Notes under the pieces: generated by a model | What the model was told of the DNA's origin: nothing | The model's input: the letters and a program-made list of their open reading frames with translations, nothing else | Databases searched by the model: none | Shown here: one piece after another, positions 57,746 through 64,000 of the stretch | Numbering within the stretch: the first letter of the stretch is position 1 | Layout: the number at the start of each line of letters is the position of its first letter | Assembly (NCBI RefSeq): GCF_021347895.1 | Contig: NC_067122.1 | Span: forward strand, 37,914,215 to 37,978,214 | Reading direction: 5' to 3' | Source of the DNA: Acanthochromis polyacanthus | Lineage: Eukaryota; Chordata; Actinopteri; Pomacentridae | Length of the DNA stretch: 64,000 bases | Program-made: the position numbers and the translations under genes

Positions 57746-59685
57746 CAGTGTGTCCTCTGCTTGTCTTGAATCATAAATCAACGTCAGTAAATTTCTTGCT
57801 CCCTAATAAGAGATGTAAACGAGATGCCATATTCATTCAATATTCATTACGGTACTGGATAGTTTAAAAAAAACAAAACTTTATTGCACTATGTCAGTGA
57901 ACAAAGCAAACAATGAACACTGAACCATGATGTATGGATTGTACTTTATTTCATGGGGAAGAAAGTATTTAATAGGATACATAAACACATCCACCAGGAA
58001 ATTACATCAATTTGTTGATTATCTAATTAATCGAAATCCAAAATATTAAAAAAAAACTGATGCTTTTGTCGGGAGCGAGCAATAACATCCGGATTGTCTC
58101 AAAAACGGGGGTGCCGAATTCCAAGGAAGAATATATTTGTAATCCCCGGGGCATTAAAATCCCTCTGAGGTTGTTTATTTATTGAATAGTGTTGTGAGAT
58201 GTGTCTGATTGTCAAGTGTAGCTCAGGCAGCTTAGTGAGTGAATGCGAGTGAGTGTGTGCGGGTGCACGAGCCGCACTGCGGGTGCACGAGCGGGGCGAG
58301 CAGGTAGAAGCCCGGTGTGTGTATGAGAGACGTAGAGGAGAGACGACTAAGGGGCCGTTTACACGAGGACGCTTGCAGGTAAAAACGTCAAAATATTTCA
58401 ACAAAACACCCTATCGTTTATACGAGGACGGCGTTTTGGGGGCTTAAAAATGCAAAAATTTGAAAACGGCCTCCAGAGTGGAAAAGTAGAAAACGCTCCG
58501 CCGTTACGTTTCCGTCTAAACAGCAAAACGCAAAACTTTGCCGAGATCTGACCACGTCGCGTACGCGATTACGTCACATACGTGCGCCGGTGCTTTGGTT
58601 TGCCGGCCGGTACAAGGAAGTAAACAAAGATGTGTCATTATTTCCATCCTTCGTACCTTCAAGCAACTCTGGCAGCTCTATGTACACTACAGGAGTCGTA
58701 CCAACAAACGTGCGGAATCTGTACAGATTCCATTCATGAACATTTACCATGGCGGAGATCCGAAAAGGGAGATAGTACGCATGTGCATAGACATGGCGGA
58801 GTTTTATCACAGCGCCACCCAGCTGCCTGGCATGCATATCCAATCGAATTCCACAAACTATAGAGTCACCGTATATACGCAGATTTTGTTCAAAACCGCT
58901 CGTCTAAACGTGAAATGACAAGACGCCACTTTTGCGTTTTCTGTTAAGATGGCCCTCGTATAAACGTAGCCTAAGACGGTGACCGGAGCAGGTAGTGAGC
59001 AATGGCATGTTGCTGATAACAGTGCAGTTAGTTAATAAAGAGCCCCTCTCTTCGGCAAAATGGCCTCTGTCTTTTGCGTGTGTTTGTGCCACCGCTGCAA
59101 CAAGTGTGGAGCCTGTGTTTTCCCGACCACGGTCAGGAAGCAGACAGCAGGAAAGGTTAATAATAGATATCGTCAGTAACTACACAAATACGTTAAGAGC
59201 TCAGATAACGACACAATGTAACGAATAAATACAATAACATATAGGCCTACACCATTTGGTTGAGCCCGTGTAAGCGTCCTTAGCAACCACCATAGCAATG
59301 CAGGAAAACGTAACAGTGTAACAATTCCGTTCGGAGACGTGAAAGATTCATCGCAATAACAAACCAAAGATCATACACAAGAACTGAACGAATATTGTGA
59401 AATTACAATGTATATTTTTCGCTAGAAATGTCACCAAATGCTTTTTTAAGTCCAAACTGTCTTGAAATAATGCATTTTCCACCGAGAATGAAAGGAAATG
59501 CCGCCATGTTTTCATTTTGAGAGGTCCACAGCAAGCAGTCACATGACCTGTCGTCAGGCCAATAGAAAATAATAGGGAGAAAAAACGTAAACATTTTACA
59601 ATTTTCAGACCTTTATTGTGAGACTGTTACGTTTTATTCTGCGGACAAACGTAGGTATTTCACATTTGGCCATGAGACTGGGTTG
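57101..59685 (-). repeat. right inverted arm of the foldback element
   Basis: Mirror of 50733-52618. It is longer because it contains the 621-bp MITE at 58351-58971 and a stretch of about 75 bases missing from the left arm. It ends GGCCATGAGACTGGGTTG, followed by the duplication GTGTGTT. Confidence 0.9.
58351..58971. mobile_element. Harbinger-like MITE, 621 bp, TAA target duplication, in one arm only
   Basis: Ends GGGGCCGTTTACACGAGGAC and, inverted, GGCTACGTTTATACGAGGGC. TAA flanks both sides (58348-58350, 58972-58974), the typical PIF/Harbinger target. The homologous position in the left arm (about 51444-51457) is an empty site with one TAA. Non-coding; internal frames are accidental. Confidence 0.9.
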
Positions 59686-59692
59686 GTGTGTT

Positions 59693-60378
59693 CCTAGAGA
59701 AGCACAACCTATTGAGCTTTGAGAATTTAAAATTTTTTAAATGTGCTTGTTTGATCTACAAGGTGTTCCATGGACTCGCCCCGCCCCCCATGTCTAACTT
59801 TATGAAAAGAAGGACTCTCAGTGGTCTCAGGACCAGAGCTTCCTTTAGAGGGGACTGTGGGGTCCCAAACAGAAACACTGCTTTGGACAAAATGCTCTTT
59901 CTGTGAAGGCCAGTAAAATCTGGAACAGTCTTCATCTCTCCATAAGGGAGTGTCCCACGTTATCAACCTTCAAAACTCACCTTAAGCAGTGCCTGAAAGT
60001 GAACCAATCCTGTGACCACTGACTTATAGCTTCCTTGTGTACACTTTGTAATGTCCTTTTATTGAGATCTGCTGACCTTTTAGTGTGACTTATTGCCTTC
60101 TTATTGTGACTTATTGCCGTTTTATTACAACCTATTGTCCTATGTTTTATTGTATGTTTCACTGTTATGTTTTCTTTGTGCACTTTTTGTAATGTGTTTT
60201 TATTGTGACTTATTGTTTTATGTATCACTGTTATGTTCTTTTTTTCTTAGGGACTGCGGATGTAAATTAGCATTGCGCTATAATCCGGCATATTTACGCC
60301 CATTTCTGAACTAATGGGCATTTATTAACGTGCACTGTCCCTACCAAATATAGACATAAAATAAAAATAATAAATTTT
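59693..60378 (+). pseudogene. LINE ORF2 C-terminus and 3' tail
   Basis: Reads FENLKFFKCACLIYKVFHGL and APPPMSNFMKRRTLSGLRTR, then RGDCGVPNRNT, with the continuation (KIWNSLHLSIRECPT-like) in another frame. The 3' region has ATGTAAATTAGCATTGCGCT and CATATTTACGCCCATTTCTG, typical for this LINE type, and ends in an A/T-rich AAATAAAAATAATAAATT tail. It lies immediately beside the foldback element. Confidence 0.75.
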
Positions 60379-63330
60379 TTTGAGTTCTATTGTCCTAAAA
60401 AAAACATTTCAATCTTACTTTCAAAGAACATTTTAAGGATCAGTTGATCTAATGTTCCAGTAAAGCTAAAAGATAACTATGACAATATTTTTTACAATCA
60501 TACGATGATTTTTACTTTACTAATTACTGACATTCTCCGCGATTATTACAAATCACCACTGGTCCAGAAATAATACTAATCCCGTGTGAATACGGCTATA
60601 GTGTCAGAAAGTTGTACATAAATCAGTTTTAGTCAAGAAAGAGCAAGAAGACAGTACCTGAAACAATGAAATATTTAACATGAACCAGAAAAGAGAAGAG
60701 ACATTACTTATAAAGAAAAACTGCTGTATTGGAATGAAAAGAATGACAGGAAGCAGTATAGTGGTGGTACACTGGATGCCTAACCTGGCAATAGCCAGAT
60801 TAATAATTGTGTAGTACTTGATAGTACTCCACAATATCAATCTGGGACCGCTCCATGTAAATCCGTTTGGAGGAAAGAGGCACGGATTGGACAATGTAAC
60901 AGTATGTCCCGCCTCTGACAGGTTTGTTTTTAGCCAATCGCAGCAAACTTTAATATGTCGTCATCGGGTTGCGTGCAGGTGCTATGGTGTGGTCAAAGTA
61001 AAACTGACTTAATAGCAGCATCTACACGATCGCAGTGTTTCCCCTCCTATATGACCGACGAGGCGGGCTGCCTCGCTGGTATAGGCCACCGTCTCACTAC
61101 AATTTTGCCGAAATTACCGCCTCACTGGTCCGCGCCAAAAAAGGCACCGGAGCTGTCATTTTTAACTGTGTGGGTCCGCCGGCTGCTCTCACCCGGTCTT
61201 CCCCGCTAGCTGGTCAGCTAACACCTGCCGCCGCTCGTCTGCCCGGGACAAACCACGCACGCACGCCCCCCCCCCCCCCCCCACCTCCTCTCCTCTCCTC
61301 TCACCTAAATAATATTTGAGAAACAGTCAGAGTGGAGTAGAAAAAGAGAAAAAAGAAAAAAAACTCTTTCGTGATTCAGGCCGCAGGTGAGACATCAGAA
61401 ACTAGACACTCAATTTTAGCTCCACAGTAATCTCTGTGCTTCTACCTGTAATCTGTACAGTGAGACACAGGCTTGAAACTAAATCTCTCCCTTGTTTCTG
61501 GAGGGCAGACTTCAATTTGTATGCCTTCGAACAACAGACTGTGTGAGTGTGCGTGGAGCTAATAAAGCTGATGCTACCGTTCTGATAAAAAAACAGTCAC
61601 TCTGTCCTCTAGTTCGTCTTTTGCTGCTACATTCTCATTCCGTGTCCCATTTCCTCTTTGCCTCCTTTACTGAGGAAGAAACGATCAGAGAGGGAAGAAA
61701 GAGAAAGGAGGAGAGGAGCAGCGCAAAGGAGGTGGGCGGTTGTTAACCTTTATGGAGATGCCACTTTGTTGATTTTCCTCTGTTTCATCTTACACTTCAA
61801 CTAATTAAAGCCATCAAACAGACACACAGAGCTAAAGGCATTTCTCTGTCTGCTAATTAAAGCATCTGCTTCTACCTGGTCTTGGCTGCCTCGGCTTTGA
61901 GTGCTTCTCCTATTTTTACTCCTTCATTTGACATCAGCTGGTGTCGTTTTGTTTGTTGTTGTTTTTTACAAGGATGAGGATTAGGATTCAGGTTTTTTGA
62001 TGCAGTACTTCACTGCCTCCCATCCTCCGTCATCATTACTACCTGGCTACAGTCAAGCAGAACCTTTTGGGATTCAACCCCAGAACTTCATTTTATCTCA
62101 AAACTCCTCAGCTAAATGCATTTCCACATAAATCCATTTAAATTCTCCTCAATGAAAGCAGCTGTTTCCCAGTATTCATTAAAGTGTCCTGCTGACTTGA
62201 CAGCCAGCTGCTAAAAAGCGTCAACTGTTTTTTTTTCATTGTGGCTAATCAAAGGAGCAATATGATGAAAGAGGTTGTCAAATTTTAATGCTGACATGCA
62301 TAAAAACTCCACAAATGTCTTTCTTCTTCCTCTTCTTCTTCTTCTGGGCTCCACACGGGCAAAACAAGACTATGATATTCCTCATGTAGCTTTTGAAAGG
62401 GATCATACGTGATCATTTTTATTTATTTTAGCTTTTAGCAACCACTGAAAATCACCGAGTCCTGCTGTGAGACGGAGCAGGAGGCAGAGGGAAAGAAGTA
62501 AAGTCTGGAAACTGAGGGCAGAATTATGCTTTGACACCTAACCGCTTCGGCAGATGTTGCAGGAAAAGGTGTTGTGGGTAACAGGTGGAGTGGAACGGAT
62601 CACTAAATTCACAGTTCGACTCATATCGCGGCTTTTGGGTCACCTGGGGTTTTCGGTTCACTTCGGTAAGCTGAACAGAGACATTGTTAGTTTCAACTTG
62701 TTTTTCATTCTGACTAATAATATATGGAACATAAACACTTATTAATCATCACAATCTCATTTAAAAGAAATGTTTATTTTTAATTGAGCTAGGTGGTTTA
62801 ACCTGCCTATGCTTTAATTAAAGTTGTCTGCACTTTTAATCACGTAATTTTAATTCAGTTTTATTGTATCTTATATCTTTAACACCTTTTTCCCGATCTT
62901 CTGTCTTTTTTCTGCTGTCTCTTAGTTTTAATTCTTCTTACAAAACAAAATAAATAAATAAATAAATAAAAGGAAAAAACAGAAAAGGTAAAAGCAAAGA
63001 GCAATTATTTATTTATTTATTTATTTATTTCTCTTCATATTTCCACATTTATTTATTTATTTATTTATTTCTCTCTCTTTATATTTCCACATTTATTTAT
63101 TTATTTATTTCTCTTTATATTTCCACATTTATTTATTTATTTATTTATTTATTTATATTTTGATTTGGCACTCCTGTGACGCCTTAGTTTCACACTATTT
63201 CTTAAGATTTTCTTGCACTGAAAAGGAGAAGCTTTCAAATTTCGTTATACACTGCATAATGACAATAAAGCATATTCTGATCTATTCTGATCTATTCTAT
63301 TCTATTCTATTCTATTCTATTCTATTCTTC
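60379..63330. other. unassigned sequence with simple repeats
   Basis: No gene recognised. Notable composition: a G/C-rich stretch at 61020-61320 with a C homopolymer at 61265-61282 followed by CTCCT repeats; TAATTAAAG words at 61800-61860; CTT repeats at 62320-62345. A frame at 61035-61319 owes its proline run to the C homopolymer. Confidence 0.4.
63007..63155. repeat. (TTTA)n arrays in a higher-order tandem of about 40-50 bp
   Basis: Four (ATTT)n blocks are separated by nearly identical spacers TTTCTCTTTATATTTCCACA. A (TTCTA)n pentanucleotide array follows at about 63270-63328. Confidence 0.9.
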
Positions 63331-63334
63331 TTTT

Positions 63335-63778
63335 CACATGTAAAGCTGTAAATGGCACTGGGCCATCATATTTACAGGAGCTGGTAGTCCCATATGAACC
63401 AGCAAGGTCCTTGCGCTCCCAGGGGAAGGATCTGCTGACTGTCCCAAGAGTTAAAAAGAAGACAGTCAGTGTGCATCCTTTTTATTTCCATGCACCGTCT
63501 TTATAGAACGCTCTTCCATCTGACATTCAGCAAGCTTCCTCAGTAGAGGTGTTCAAAGCAAAGCTGAAGGCCCACTTGTTCTCCGCTGCATATGAATCCT
63601 AACTGTGAGTTACTGTGTCTTCTTAGATATTGTTCTTATCAGTTTTATTGTCATTGTTATTGTGTCTTCTTGGCCATTGTTTTTATCCGTTATCATTTTA
63701 TTGTATTTTATCTGTTGCTTGCTCTGTGAAGCACTTTGATTTGAAAGTGCTATATAAATAAAGTTATTATTATTATTA
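63335..63778 (+). pseudogene. L2-like LINE ORF2 C-terminus and 3' end
   Basis: Plus strand reads KAVNGTGPSYLQELVVPYEP, then ARSLRSQGKDLLTVPRVKKK and FYFHAPSL, with a stop where Trp is expected, then ASSVEVFKAKLKAHLF. It ends GTGAAGCACTTTGATTTGAA and CTATATAAATAAAGTTATTATTATT, a typical L2 3' tail. Heavily 5'-truncated. Confidence 0.85.
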
Positions 63779-64000
63779 AAATATGACATTTGATTTGATA
63801 GCAATATCAAAAAAACTTTTATAAACAGAGTTTGAAATGTTTTTCAAAGCAACAGACATGTCTGGAATATAGAGCGTTCAGCCATGTTTCAGTTCAGCGA
63901 GTAGATCTACGACACTAAGGTCAAGAACTGAACAAATCATTTGAAAGAGTCTTTTTAACAAACTGATTCTAGAGATGTGGGACATTGACAATAGCTTCTT

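Larger units (their letters stand above)
50733..59685. mobile_element. foldback-like DNA element, about 8.95 kb, long inverted arms, 7-bp target duplication
   Basis: The ends are CAACCCAGTCTCATGG and CCATGAGACTGGGTTG, and the inverted match extends through arms of about 1.9 kb (50733-52618 and 57101-59685). A perfect 7-bp duplication GTGTGTT flanks it at 50726-50732 and 59686-59692. The terminal bases follow the same CARCCCRRTCTCAYG pattern, and the duplication length is the same, as in the small MITEs at 12942-13512 and 20096-20644. No transposase of its own is visible; the only coding region inside is a hAT element inserted in the centre. Long arms with 7-bp duplications recall Galileo of the P superfamily, but the assignment is inference. 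Confidence 0.85.

Noticed and set aside
58538..58918. 126-codon plus-strand frame
   Set aside because: Lies wholly within the MITE at 58351-58971, which is absent from the homologous arm.
61035..61319. Frame ending in a proline run
   Set aside because: The proline run is the C homopolymer at 61265-61282; no supporting structure.

Overview
The window looks like non-coding, transposon-rich nuclear DNA of a teleost fish. The evidence is internal: several families of Tc1-like elements with long inverted ends, a tRNA-headed SINE with ATGG tails, L2/Rex-like LINE 3' ends, a gypsy fragment with gmr1-type domain order, long (CA)n and (TTTA)n tracts, and one intron-containing vertebrate-style gene. 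I see no bacterial genes, rRNA, tRNA genes or CRISPR arrays. All family names come from reading motifs, not from database searches.

Layout. 1-4.4 kb: a gmr1-type gypsy gag-protease-integrase fragment broken by a 101-bp solo terminal repeat, then a complete but decayed Tc1 element (1301-2935) and the tail of a second Tc1 family. 4.4-19.7 kb: dispersed repeats (three SINE copies, two LINE-type tails, a candidate solo LTR, two short TA-flanked MITEs), an internally deleted Tc1 element that keeps an open 216-residue reading frame (9211-9861), and a 571-bp MITE with about 100-bp inverted ends and a 7-bp target duplication. 19.7-23.5 kb: a decayed gypsy gag-pol on the minus strand, interrupted by a second copy of that MITE.

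24.1-31.8 kb, minus strand: a 14-exon gene for a HECT-type E3 ubiquitin ligase with two small Cys-rich fingers. Splice sites and phases agree almost throughout, but the HECT part carries two frameshifts and one lost splice donor, so it is probably a recent pseudogene, or a gene with assembly errors. Its introns hold a MITE and (GT)n/TTAGGG-like repeats.

32-50.7 kb: remnants of Tc1 elements, LINE 3' ends, two SINEs, a Harbinger-like MITE inside a LINE, and long stretches in which I recognise nothing. 50,733-59,685: a roughly 8.95-kb foldback-like element with inverted arms of about 1.9 kb, a 7-bp target duplication, and terminal bases shared with the 571/549-bp MITEs. It has been invaded by a hAT transposon, whose transposase frame runs into a 21-bp minisatellite, and by a TAA-flanked MITE in one arm only. 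59.7-64 kb: two LINE 3' ends, simple repeats and unassigned sequence.

No operon-like cooperation exists here; the history is one of nested insertions. The most novel item is the CAACCC...-ended foldback family (one large and three small members). The other notable items are the HECT gene, the deleted Tc1 protein that keeps only its DNA-binding half, and the charged repeat frames at the hAT transposase end.
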